Positions 35,990 to 47,814 of a stretch of 64,000 bases of DNA are shown piece after piece; positions within the stretch are counted from its first letter, which is position 1; every line of letters starts with the position of its first letter. The DNA is taken from NCBI GenBank assembly GCA_001414345.1, contig LLCB01000105.1, positions 111,708 to 175,707 of the forward strand. The letters are read 5' to 3'. Origin of the DNA: Hymenoscyphus infarciens. Its lineage: Eukaryota > Ascomycota > Leotiomycetes > Helotiales > Helotiaceae. A model generated the notes under the pieces. It was not told where the DNA came from, searched no databases, and saw nothing but the letters and a program-made list of their open reading frames with translations. A program made the position numbers and the translations under genes.

Positions 35990-37237
35990 ATAGAATAAAA
36001 GTATTATATTTTAAATAATTAATAAACTAGAAGTATAAAAGTAATTAATTAATTATTTAAAAATATTAAGTTAAAGAAGACTTTTAGATAATTCTAGACT
36101 AAAAGTAGAGAGTTTTTAGTCTATTATATACTAGAAGTAGATAGATATTAGTCTATAATAGACTAAAAGTATATAAGTAAATAATTAATTAATTAAAAGA
36201 TTATACTAAATAAGACTTTTAGTCTATAATAGACTAAAAGTATATAGTTTTAAGACTATTAGAGACTAAAAGTAGGTGGTTTTTAGTCTATAATAGAGTA
36301 AAAGTATATAAATAAATAATTAATTAATTAAAAGATTAAATTAAAGAAGACTTTTAGTCTATTATAGACTAAAAGTAGATAGCTTTTAGTCTATAATAGA
36401 GTAAAAGTATATAAATAAATAATTAATTAATTAAAAGATTAAATTAAAGAAGACTTTTAGTCTATTATAGACTAAAAGTATATTATAGACTAAAAGTAGA
36501 TAGCTTTTAGTCTATAATAGAGTAAAAGTATATAAATAATTAATTAATTAATTAAAAGATTAAATTAAAGAAGACTTTTAGTCTATTATAGACTAAAAGT
36601 AGATAGGTTTTAGTCTAAAATAGACTAAAGATATATAGTTTTTAGACTATTATATATAAAAAGTAGGTGGTTTTTAGTCTATAATAGACTAAAAGTATAT
36701 AAGTAAATAAATAATAGACTAAAAACTATCTACTTTTATAAAAGTTTAATTAATTAATTTAGGATTTATCTACTTTAGTTTATAATAGACTAAAAGTCTT
36801 CTTTAATAAAATCTTTTTAATTACTTATTTATTTACTTATATACTTTTAGTATATAATAGACTAAAAGTCTTATTTAGTATAATCTTTTAATTAATTAAT
36901 TATTTACTTATAAACTTTTAGTCTATTATAGACTAAAAGTCTTCTTTAACTTAATCTTTTTAATTAATTAATTATTTATATATATACTTTTAATATATAA
37001 TAGATTAAAAGTCTTATTTAGTATAATTTTTTAATTAATTAATTATTTACTTAGATACTTTTAATCTATTATATACTAATACCTATTTACTTTTAGTATA
37101 TAATAGACTAAAAACTCTCTACTTTTAGTATAGAATTATCTAAAAGTCTTCTTTAACTTAATATTTTTAAATAATTAATTAATTACTTTTATACTTCTAG
37201 TTTATTAATTATTTAAAATATAATACTTTTATTCTAT
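35990..37237. repeat. 1.25-kb palindrome of palindromic subrepeats
   Basis: The sequence reads similarly on both strands around a centre near 36.71 kb. It contains many copies of TTTTAGTCTATNATAGACTA-type palindromes and AATTAATTAATTAAAAGATT spacers. Differences between arms are mostly transitions and copy-number changes. It could extrude as a large hairpin. Confidence 0.8.
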
Positions 37238-40200
37238 AGCTAGTAAAGTCGAAATCTCTGTCTATCTATAGCGCTAACTATGAACCTAGAATTAAGCGAA
37301 AGTAATATAATTCTAGAGCTTAAGAGATACTCTTATAACTTAGTTAGAGCTAGTAGAGAGCGTTATAGTAATCTAGTAAGAGTATTATAATATAGTCTTA
37401 CTAGAATAAAGGAATAGCAGCTAACGCTACTAGTATTTAAAAACTACTTAACTATCTAATTCTCTATCTTATAACTAGATATATCTTTAACATTTATATA
37501 GTTAGATTTCTAAGTAGTACTAAGTATATTAGGTAGATAGAGTATCTCTAGAGTAGTATTTATAAAGTTTTTATAATTAGTAAAAATAGAGATATACTAG
37601 TTAGTATAGGTTCTTATTATAGAACTAATAAGTATAGCCTTCCTCTTATAATAGTTAACCTATATAAAGAAGAAAGTAGAGTATCTATTAAAGAAGGGAG
37701 TATAAAGAAGAGTTATACTCTATATAGGTAGATAAGCCTAGAAGAGATAGTAAAGAGCTAGGATCTTATATAAATAAGAAGAGATAGATAGAAAGAAATA
37801 GTTTAAATAGAGGTCTCTCTTCTCTTCTCTTAACTCTTCTACTTAGGTAGAAGGATATTCTTAAGAAGAGCTTATATAGATAGAGAAGAACTACTATTAA
37901 TATAAGCTTAACGATAATCTATAAATTACTTATAAATATAATACTAGCTCTTTCTTTACCTCTATACTTAGAAATATGATTTTATAATATATAAGATAGA
38001 AAGGCTAGCTTACTTTATATAAATAAGGCTTAGAGACTAGGCTAATAGAAGGCTAGAGATTAGAAGTATATAGAGAAAATAGAAGCTTTGCTTTAGTTAG
38101 TAGAATAGAAATATATAGAGTATACTACTTAGCTAGAGGTATACTCTATATAAATCCTATAAGGTATAGTCGGCTTTACTAGAGTAGTAGAAATATAGTA
38201 GAGTATTATAAAGAGAGGTTAAATCTCTAGAGTAAGGTATATAATAGTAGTAATAGAAGAAAGATAGTAATTTATTACTCTATATAATACTATTTATATA
38301 GCCTAAGAGAACGGAAGTATATATTAGTCTATAAGAGAGTATAGAGTATAGCTAGCTAGTTAGCTATTTATAAGCTTAAGAAGTAAACTATAAGAGAGAC
38401 GTAGATAGAGAGAATTTATTCTCCTCTCTTTTAAACTTAGAAGGCGAAATATAAGAGAAAAGCGTTATAGAGGCTCTTACGTAGATAGAGTATACTTAAC
38501 TCTACTATATATTTAGAAGAAACCTATAGTATAGGCACTAGTGAAAAATATATATCTTTTACTAACTCGTAATCCGAAATATATAAGAACTCGAGAGAGT
38601 AGTATAGAAACTCGTAGAGAACTTTTAAAAGATAGTAAAAGCCTTAATACTACTCTAGAAGCTAGATAGAGAGAGAGTATAGCTCTAGTAGAATATAGAG
38701 GTTAAAGAAGCGTTAAAGAAGGCGAGGAGATATAAAAGAACTTAAAAGAAGTACTAAATAGAAAGCTTAAGATAGTAGCTTAATAACGCTCTTTAGAAAC
38801 TCTAAATAATAAGTAGAAAGGTAAAGATAAAGAGCTAGAGAGAGGTACTAGTAGAGGTAGTAAAGGATAAAAGGAAACTCTAGATACTTAAGAAGTAAGC
38901 ACGTCTTAAAAGATATATAAGACTAGAAGTACTAGTACTACTAATACTTACGTCACTTAATAGAATAAAAAGTAAGACTTACTAGGAGAAGGCTTATATT
39001 CTTATAGAAAAGTTCTTTCTAGAGTTAATAGCCGACTACTTAAGCGTTCTTAATAAGAACTAGAATACTAAGAGCTTCTCTAGAAGGTACTTAGTAAGCT
39101 AATATATAACTAAGAAGTATATTAAGATAGCTATAAGATTAGTATTATAGAAAGTACTAGGATTTAATATACTAGTAAATAGCTTTCTAAAAGCTTATAA
39201 TAAACCGCTTTATAAAGTACTTACTATAATAGTAGAAGCGAGCTTCTACTTATAGTACTTCTTATTCTACTTCTATTATATAAAAGTAGTAATACTAAGA
39301 AAACTAGGTAAAATAACTAAGAAGTAGAGTAAAATAGAGGCTTACTAGCTAATAGCGCTACTCTTAACTATAGGTAAGATCTTTAAAAAAGTAATAGTAT
39401 AAAGGCTTATATAGCTTATAGAGGAAATAGTAATACTACTAGGGCTATAGATAGGTAACTAGAAGTACTAAAATATAGAGCTAGCGATTAGAATAGTAAT
39501 AGAGAGTATATATATAGTATAGGAAAATAAAAGCTACGTGTCTCTAGCTTAACTAGATATAGTAAGAGCTTTTAACTAAGTAGACTATATATAGCTACTT
39601 TATATATTAAGAGAGAAGGAGGTTTTATAGTAGATAATAATATAGATAGAGAGCTTTCTCTCTAGATAAAGAGCTATACTATTCTTTAATAGACGATTAG
39701 TAGATAAAAGAGACCTTAAATAAGATGTCTTATAAAGATTAGTACTATTACTAATACTATTTATTCTCTTTGCTTTAATACTATATAAGGACTTACTAAG
39801 AATCGATAAGCTTATTATAGTAGACTTTATAGATAATATAAATCTACTTATAATATTAAAAAGTATAGTAGTAAACTATAGAATACTTAAGATAGCTTAA
39901 AGAGTATATAATAAGTAGATAAATAAGTAAGAGATAGCTTTTAGCCTAGAGAAGATAGTGCTTATATACTTTATAAGAATAAGAGTATTATAGAGAGAGA
40001 TAGTCTAGTTTAAGAAGATAAGACTTATACTAGTTAAATATATAAGGTTTCTAAGAGTAGAGCTTAATAGGAAACTAAACTAGAAGGTATACTAAGAAAG
40101 AGTTTAGAAAAAGCTTATAACGTAAATCTTTATACTTATAAGGCTTACTAGAAAAACGTAGGAAGTAGACTACTACTAAGTAAGGCAGATATATATAGTA

Positions 40201-41437
40201 GTAATAAGGAGTATAATAGTATATAAGACGTTAGTATAGTACTATACTATACTAAAAGAAGGGAATATAAAGGGAATAGTAAAGAGCTTCTTTATATAAT
40301 AATTAGAATACTTATAAGTAGTAATAAGAGTATATAAAGCTACTTTAGTTTAGAACCTAGAAGTTAAAGTAGACTATATACTAATTAACTTATATTTTAA
40401 CTTATAAGTAGCTACTTTTAAGAGAAAGTTTTAAAGGTCTAAGCTAGAAGAACTAATCTAGAATACTTATAGATATATAGTAATATAGCTAAAGAGAAGA
40501 AGAAGAGGTAGACTAATAAAGGTAAAGAAGGTAATACTATACTTATAGAAAGTAAGATAGAAGTAAGAAGAAGAGTAAAGAGTAAGAGAAGTAGGATTTA
40601 AGTATAATACTATACTTATAAAATAGAAGAACTATCTAGAGACTTAAAAGAGAAGAACTTAAGAGAAGAACTTAATATAATATATAAAAGTATTAGATAA
40701 AGTAGACCTAGATAAGTAGAAGCTATAAAAGGTCTATAAGGAGCTTATTAAAGTAAAGAGCTTACTACTTATCTAAGTATAAATAGAGGTAATAGGACTA
40801 AACGCCTTCCTTTTTATAAGAAGAGTATTAAACTAGGTTATACTATAATATATTTATATAGATAGTAGAGAGATAGTAGTATACCTAGTCTTATTTTACT
40901 AAGATATTCTATAAGAAAGAGACATATTTATAAGAGCTTTAAGGAAGAGGATTAAGAATCTATAAGAGCTAAGAGGGGTATTAGTAGATAGGAAACTAGT
41001 ACTAAGAGTAACTACTTAACTACTTAGGCTAGGGAGACTCTAGGAGTATAAGCTAGTACTAGAATTACTTAAAAAGAGAAAGAAGAGTAAGAAAGAGGTA
41101 AAAGAAAGAGAGGAATAGAAGAAGAAAGCTAAGATATACTAAAAGATAAGACCTTAGCTCTAATAATTCTAGAGGTAAATATACCTCTTATACTACTAAT
41201 ATATACCTTAGTAGATTAAATATACTAATCTACTATACCTCTCTACTATATTACTAAGTTAGAGAGATAAGCTTTAAATAGATAGTAGTAAGAACTAAAG
41301 AAAAGGAGAATTATACTTATAAGAAAGCTTAAGAGGTAAAGAAGAATAAGCTAAAAGGCTATATAAAATAGAATAGAAGATATACTACTTACTCTTAGAG
41401 CTCGGCCTATAGCCTACGTAGTATAAGAATAATAATA
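37238..41437 (+). mobile_element. RIPed Tad-like LINE (non-LTR retrotransposon)
   Basis: The 18-bp sequence ATAATACTTTTATTCTAT stands on both sides (37220-37237 and 41438-41455), and the element ends in an (AAT)n tail. On the plus strand, around 39.4-40.1 kb, degraded reverse-transcriptase motifs appear in order: LDIVRAFN (for LDxxxAFD), RLVLLLILFI (for GxPQGSPLSPxLF) and VDFIDNINLLI (for FVDDxxLL) near 39821. Near 41.16-41.27 kb is a decayed C-terminal zinc-type region with Cys and His changed to Tyr. Stops are abundant. Order and tail place it among fungal Tad/I-type LINEs. Confidence 0.82.
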
Positions 41438-41766
41438 ATAATACTTTTATTCTATTATATATTAAATATTTCTAAAACTTATATCTTTTAACTCTTCTAG
41501 TCTATTATCTACTAAAAGTATATATATAGATATATATCTAATTAATTAATATTTAATACTTTTTAGTTCTCTTAGTTACGTTTCTATAAATACTATTAAA
41601 AGCTAATTATATATATAACTCTCTACGCTAATAAAGCTTAAAAGGCGACGTAGTTATACTAACGTTAGACGAATTATATAGCTCTTAGAAGAGCTAGTTA
41701 TAACGTTATAACCTAGCTCTTCTAAGGCTCGGGCTCTCTTCTTTTTATATGCTTATAGTATCTTAG

Positions 41767-42714
41767 TATATACTAAGAATCCCGCTTCTTTTATCTTAAG
41801 ATTACGAACGAGACCTATGCCTTTAACTTAGATATAAACTTTAATATCGATACGATCTTCCTAAGAGACACTCTACTAGCCGACTTTATAGGCTAGCGCC
41901 TTCTCTTAAGGTTCGTAGCTTACCTCGACACTCGGATAATTAAGAAACTAGCTATTAAGAAGGATCTTCTCTTCTAAGAGCCTAGGTTTAATTCATCGAT
42001 AGTAGTAATGAAAATTTATATACTCTAGTAAGTAGAGCTCGATATTATAATAGACGATAAGAGAAATATAAACTAGGCTTTTAGCGATAAGAGTGTCTAG
42101 TTAATCAGCGTGCTGAGGAGTTTTACGAAGATATTTAATATAATTCGATATGAATTTGCTAATATAAAGGAATCTCTACCGCCGTAGTTTATATATAGGA
42201 TTTCATAGGTTAACCTAGATTTATTAAAGGACTATATATAGAGGTAGATAGACTAGAGGAGGTTAAGAAGTTACTAAAGAGATAGAGAGAGAATATAAGA
42301 AAGAAAATTTCTAATTATATATCTAATAATATAATTTAAAAGACATTCTAGGTCTAAAATTTGCTAATAATATTTTACCTAAGATCTCTTTATAAGCGGT
42401 CGCTTTAATTATCTTAGGCCTTCTAAATATTTACGATTACGTGACTACTAGGCTATATACTTATAATATTAGTTAGCTTTGTTTCTTAGCCTCTATTACT
42501 AAGAACTATATTAGTAACTTTTTAAAAAGTAGAGTAAAAAAAAGTCTAGAATAAGCTTAGTATTTTATATAATATATAGAAATTTTTTTTTTTTAAAAAG
42601 AGTCTAAAAGTGTTTAGTAATAGCGATAAAAATAAATATTTATTTAGTTTTAATATATTCTAATAAATATTCTTTTAAACTAGAACCTACTTTACTAAAC
42701 TATATAAAAATACT

Positions 42715-42750
<36 letters not shown>

Positions 42751-43590
42751 TAATACTTTAAAGCTATAAAAAAGAGTAATCTTTAAGATATATATTATTT
42801 TAAAACATTTAAAAGACTATTTAATAAATACTATATTCTAATAGTATTTAATAACTACTTTCTTAAACTAAAATACTCTTTACTAAACTACTAGAAAGTA
42901 TATATTAAAAAGTTATTTTTAGCTAGACTTATATAGCGATAAAATATTATATTAAATTATTATAAGATCTATTATAAAATAAATATTATTAAAAAAGTAA
43001 CGATAATTAATAAATCTCTAGTTCTTAAGTCTAGTATCTTATAGTACTAAAGAGATATTATAAAACTTATACTTACTATTTGAAAAGCTACTTTATATAT
43101 TAAAAATTTATTAAATAAATCTTAATTTAGTATAGAGAACTGAGAATAAGAAGAGTTATATCTTAGAATTATAAATAATTATACTTTACTATAAAGAAAT
43201 ATCTAACTTTTATTTATATTTATATTTTTTTATTTTTAGAATATTATAAGACTAAGTATACTAATAGACATTAGTAAGAAGAACTATTCTCTTCTAGATT
43301 AACTATTTTTCTACTAATAATTAATATAATATTAGATATTCTTAGAAATCTAGTAATAATTAGATTACTTAATATAATATAATAAATATCGTAGTCTTCT
43401 CTAATATATTACTAGTAATATCGCCGCCTAAGTCTATTTTTAGCTAATTAAAGATACTTTTATAGTATAATCTTTATTTTATATTATATTAATACTTATA
43501 ACTATATATATAGACTTTACTTATTTATAGTACTAACTATTCTTATTTACTAAAGTTCTTATATATTAAAGAGATAGTCTAGAAGAACTA
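41767..43590. repeat. RIPed DNA with a degraded coding-like stretch
   Basis: From about 41.8 to 42.35 kb a plus-strand frame is partly open apart from TAG/TAA at possible Gln positions (for example IIKKLAIKKDLLF and VLRSFTKIFNIIRYEFANIKES). This suggests a RIPed gene or gene copy of unknown identity. The remainder is AT-rich with a (TA)n run near 42718-42746 and nothing recognisable. Confidence 0.4.
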
Positions 43591-44298
43591 GGAATCAATT
43601 TCTTGATTTTCTTGAATTTAGCAAAAAGTTTCTACAAGTATACGCGTTCTACTATACTCAAAAGGACAGATCAATGCTTTATATACTAAGCGAGATAAGC
43701 GAGAACAGGGTTTGCTTAACTACTAATAAGTCCTATATTAGTAAAGTATCACCCTCGGTAGCTATTAAGCTTTCGTTCTTTCATTCTAGGGGTAAGCAGC
43801 AATTTAGGTTCTAGTTTAAGTCCTAATAGCCAGATTTTCCTTAGTTGTTATACTACATAGGAACGAATTTCAATTCACTAATCCTTCTAAGGAAGCGAAT
43901 TAAAACGCTATTGGCTCGCTAACTTTTGCGAACCCCTCTCTCTTTTAATTTGCTATTTATAACAAAAAGTTCAGGCGAATGTAGACTAGCGCTCTATGTA
44001 ATAAGACAGACCTACGAAGGTTAAAGCTTAGTCAACGAGAAGAGAGTGAATTGCCGACTACGACGCTCGAGTGGTTTGGCGCTTATGACTCAAATCTTCT
44101 AATTTATAAATCTTTCTTACGCTAAGAATCATCTAGGTATAACAGATTTCTTCTTACACCTAACCTAACCTTCCGTCATCACAATTACCACAGTCTCAAA
44201 ATAAGTCTCCAGAAACCCCAGTAGGAATCATAACATCAACCAACGACATATCGACATCACAAGTGTCCTTCTTCTAGCCCTCTTCTATATCACTAAGA
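43590..44298. promoter_or_regulatory. Un-RIPed island, possible promoter relic
   Basis: About 700 bp of normal composition inside a long RIPed block. It ends in a pyrimidine-rich stretch (about 44150-44290), like fungal 5' leaders, directly before an ATG at 44299. No open frame of note lies within it. Confidence 0.35.
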
Positions 44299-44520
44299 AT
44301 GAACAACCTAAAAAACGCAAGTTTCTACACTCGCATTCACGTTCTAGCGGATGACTAAGCTATTAGAGACGTATTAGATAGTACACCGAGACTCCGAAGT
44401 ATAGTTAGTATAAGAAGATATACCTAGTTAGAAAGTATTCTTACTATTTATATTATTTAGATAGAAAGAAAAGAAGAAAAGAAATTAGAATTAAGAAAGA
44501 GTTATCTATTAATATATTAT
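44299..44520 (+). pseudogene. Possible gene start overrun by RIP
   Basis: ATG 44299 opens MNNLKNASFYTRIHVLADD and meets TAA at 44356-44358, which would be CAA before a RIP change. The same frame continues (AIRDVLDSTPRLRSIVSIRRY) to a TAG and beyond while composition changes from normal to RIPed. Identity unknown. Confidence 0.3.
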
Positions 44521-46584
44521 TAATAATAATATCTAGTACTATATAATTAGTATTTAATACTTAATTATTACTATTATAATATATAATAATAGTAAGAACC
44601 TAGTAACTTCTTAGTAGTATACTACCTTCTATCTAATAGTTAATTAAAAGCTTATTTTCTCTTTATAACTATTATTAAAATAATATATAATAGTAAATAA
44701 AGTATACTTAAGTAGTAAATAATAATACTACTAGCGACTAATACTACTCTAACTATAAAGTATTATATAAATAAATAATAGAAGATAAGTTATATTTCTT
44801 ATAATAAATAGATAAATAATACTCTAGACGTTCTAATACTATACTAACTACTAACTAAAGACTTAAGACGAGTCTTTTTTAAGAAGAAGAGATATAATAG
44901 TACGCTATTCTAAATTACTAGTATTTATGAAACTACTAATACCTCTATACTAAGATTATAAATTACTAATACTTATATAACCGAAGGTACTAAAAGTATT
45001 AATATTTAATATTTATATATAGAAGAGATAAAGGTTTAGATATTATATATTTAGCTTTTTAGCTCTTATTATTTAGTATTAGCTATATTAGATAGAACTC
45101 GGTTATTATTATTATTAGACCTTAGTAGTTTCTAATCTCTTATATATAGATATTTATATTTAGTATAAAAGAGAGATAGTTTTTCCTTTTCTTCTATACT
45201 AGAGCCTAGTATTTATATATATTATTCTACTCTAAACGTACTTCTATATATCTCTTCTATAGTCGTATATATTTTATATTATTATATCTATAAAAAGAGA
45301 ATTTAAAACTTTATTTTTTTTCTTTATTATTTTTTTCTTTATTCTTATCTTCTTAAAAGAGTCTTACTAAGTTTTAATATAAAAAGAGTAAATAGCTTAG
45401 ATATATCTACTATCTAGTATTTTAAAAAGAGAAGCGTATAAAAATAGATAGTTATATAACTATCTCTTAGTAAGATAGTTTCTAAGTAGTACTCTCTTAG
45501 TATTATCTATAAAAGAGAGAACTTTTAAGTAGTAGAATTATCTTTAATAGTTTTTATAAAAGAGATAGTCTTATAAAGCTAGGATTATTCTAGAATAGTT
45601 TTATAAAACTAAGACTATTTTTAATACTTTAGCTTAAGAAGCAGAGATATATCTAGACTCTTTTAACTACTTTATATTATTTATAAAGCTTTTAAATATT
45701 ACTAAGACTATAGACTATAGAAATATAAGTTATAAAATTAATTAATTTAGTAAATGTTTATATATAGCTAGTTCTCTATATTTAAAGCTAAGACGTATAG
45801 GTAAATAGTATTTCTCTATAGCTAACTAATAGTCGTTAGTAGAGCTATACTTAGCTTATATACTCTCTTAGAGAACTATTCTAGAGCTATTCTAAGACTA
45901 CTCTAGAACTATCTAAACTCTTCTAGAGAGTCTTCTAAAAAAAAAACCTATCTAAGAATATTAAATAGATCGATCTAATATAAGAACTATTAAGAACTAT
46001 CTTTACTTTCTTAAAACTATTTAAATAAGTCTACTATCTTAATCAGTATATAGTCTCGTAAGTAGTTTAAGAGAGTTATTTAATATAATATTATTAATTT
46101 TCAAGATTAGATAATAAATAGTTCTAGGACTGTCTATTTCTCTCTCTCTTTCTCTTTAAGGTATTATATATTATAATAATACGAATAAACGAGTATTAGA
46201 AGAAAGTACTAACTCATATATATATATATTTCTATATATATATATTTATAGAGTGATAGAGAATTATAACGTATAATGTCGTAGTAAATAAACATCGAAA
46301 TATCTTATATATACGAGTTCAAGGTGAAGGCAGTCAAGTTAGGTAGGCAGATTATAAAGAATAGACAAGGCATAGGTATCAATTAATCTCATCCAGACAT
46401 CGTTTACACGCCAGGTATACAAAAAACAAGTCAAAAAAACAAAATAGCAAACGTAATTCACAAAAAGGCAAACCCCAACTCGCAGTACACCCAACCAAAA
46501 GATCAAACCCCAGATCTAAACCAAACTCCTCATTTACAGAACCGTCAAGTCATCAACGCCAAAAAAACAGTAGCACAATGGATA
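44521..46584. repeat. RIPed LTR-element remnants
   Basis: AT-rich block. About 45186-45286 is a RIPed copy of the 3' part of the solo LTR at 57424-57778; both share AGAGCCTAGTATTTA and CTCTTCT(A/G)TAGT in order. About 44830-44930 resembles 56030-56100, suggesting the 3' internal end of the same element family. (TA)n runs occur near 46220-46250. Normal composition resumes near 46300 as the 3' flank of the next gene. Confidence 0.6.
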
Positions 46585-47814
46585 CTATAACTCGCCCTCA
46601 TCCTCATCTTTCGCACTCCCGCTCGCCCAAATCTCAAAGTTCTCCTCGGCTTTCTCTAATGGTTCGAGAAGAGAGGCTTTGGGAGCGATTTCGAAATTGT
46701 CTTTTTGCATCAATGCCTCGATATCAAGACTGGGTACTGTCTCTGGAGAAACCTCACGCCCTTTTCCTTTGACCTCAGCGACGAAATCGAACGTCATTGG
46801 GACGGCAGGGATCGAATTTTCATCCTGGGGAGCGGATTCTTCTTCTTCGACGGGTTCATCGGAAGCAATGACGAAGACAGAGGATGAGGAGCAGCCTTCG
46901 GCGTAGAAGTCTTCTGCAGCGAGATCACCAAGGGGTGAACGATCGATATCAATTTCCCCGGCGTCAATCTTGCGCTGAGCACGACGTGCTCGCATCCTAG
47001 CTTTGATATCGGACATTTGCTCTGATGCAACATCAACAGGACAAGCAGAAGTGGTAAGCGCAGTGCGCGTTTGCGAGACATCATCAAGAGGAGGAACATT
47101 CTCCTTTCCCCTCTCATCAAGAAGACGCGAAGCAGATTCCTCATCGGAAGAAATGTCCAAGGTGCAGGTTGAATGTTCCATCAAATTGGTCGCCAATTCC
47201 TCGGGCGTATCCTCGTAGATCTCGAAAGACCAGGAGTCTTTTGGCTCCGCGGTGTGGAGGGCGGGGATGAGATGTGCATTGTCTTTCAATGATACGGAGG
47301 GTGCAGGAGCGACGGAGCGAGCGCGCGAGGAAATCGTTCCTGAGAGGGCGGCATCGATGCTGAAGCCCAGACCTGAGGATGCGGAGGGGGTAGAGAATTT
47401 GGGCGGGTCCACGCGTGTGAATGGAGAGCCGGCTGTCTTTCTACGGTTCAGGATTCCGATGCGCTTTCGGGTTGGGGAGCGGCCTGCTGGGGCGGAGAGC
47501 GGGGTCGTTTTGGTGATGGAGGTGTTGAGTCGGGGTGCTGGGGAGCGAGCGGAGAGAATTGGTCGTTGGGTGGAGGTGGGGGTGGTGGTTTTTAGAGAGG
47601 AGAAGTCATTGGGGGATGGAGGGGCCTTGGTGAGGAAGTAATTGATGGGTTTGACAAAGGTCGAGGCGTCCTTGGAGCTGCCATCTTGTGCCTTGGATCG
47701 TTTGGGGGAGAGGTAGATGATGGGGTCGATGTTCTCGGCGTCGTCGTCGAAGGAGGCTGCTTTGCGTTTGACGGGAGAGGATAGAGCTGTTCGGGGTGTG
47801 AGTGTGAGGGTCAT
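46585..47814 (-). CDS. Disordered 409-aa protein with KEN and D-box-like motifs
   Basis: A single-exon minus-strand gene starts in a good context (CCCACCATGACC). The protein is mostly low-complexity, rich in Ser/Pro/Thr and acidic residues, with no folded enzyme domain. It has a KEN motif at residues 237-239, RTAL at 8-11 and again at 250-253, and many S/T-P sites. A central WSFEIYEDTPEELATNLMEH block (195-214) and a SPVKRK basic patch near the N-terminus look conserved. KEN and RxxL motifs are recognised by the APC/C ubiquitin ligase, so a cell-cycle-regulated nuclear protein (securin-like or a chromosome protein) is conceivable but unproven. I do not recognise a named family. The long open frame without introns and with normal codon use argues for a real gene. 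Confidence 0.8.
   Translation of the reverse strand: MTLTLTPRTALSSPVKRKAASFDDDAENIDPIIYLSPKRSKAQDGSSKDASTFVKPINYFLTKAPPSPNDFSSLKTTTPTSTQRPILSARSPAPRLNTSITKTTPLSAPAGRSPTRKRIGILNRRKTAGSPFTRVDPPKFSTPSASSGLGFSIDAALSGTISSRARSVAPAPSVSLKDNAHLIPALHTAEPKDSWSFEIYEDTPEELATNLMEHSTCTLDISSDEESASRLLDERGKENVPPLDDVSQTRTALTTSACPVDVASEQMSDIKARMRARRAQRKIDAGEIDIDRSPLGDLAAEDFYAEGCSSSSVFVIASDEPVEEEESAPQDENSIPAVPMTFDFVAEVKGKGREVSPETVPSLDIEALMQKDNFEIAPKASLLEPLEKAEENFEIWASGSAKDEDEGEL

Larger units (their letters stand above)
35700..41766. mobile_element. Foldback-like inverted-repeat element, split by a LINE
   Basis: The outer sequence from about 35700 (GCATGTAAAAAGAGGCGAGC, then GGTTATAACGTTA) recurs inverted at 41456-41766. 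The next part, from about 35990, recurs inverted at about 36715-37237. Setting aside the LINE at 37238-41437, the two right-hand pieces join into one arm that mirrors the left arm continuously: about 1.0 kb left (35700-36710) and about 0.83 kb right. The arm interiors are direct copies of a unit of about 115 bp built around CTTTTAGTCTA/TAGACTAAAAG palindromes. No coding sequence of its own is seen. Long arms with internal direct repeats resemble foldback elements; the class assignment is inference. Outer ends are uncertain by tens of bases. Confidence 0.75.

Noticed and set aside
42718..42746. (TA)n run as a replication origin or cruciform site
   Set aside because: Such runs are common throughout the RIPed DNA and nothing else at the site supports a special role.
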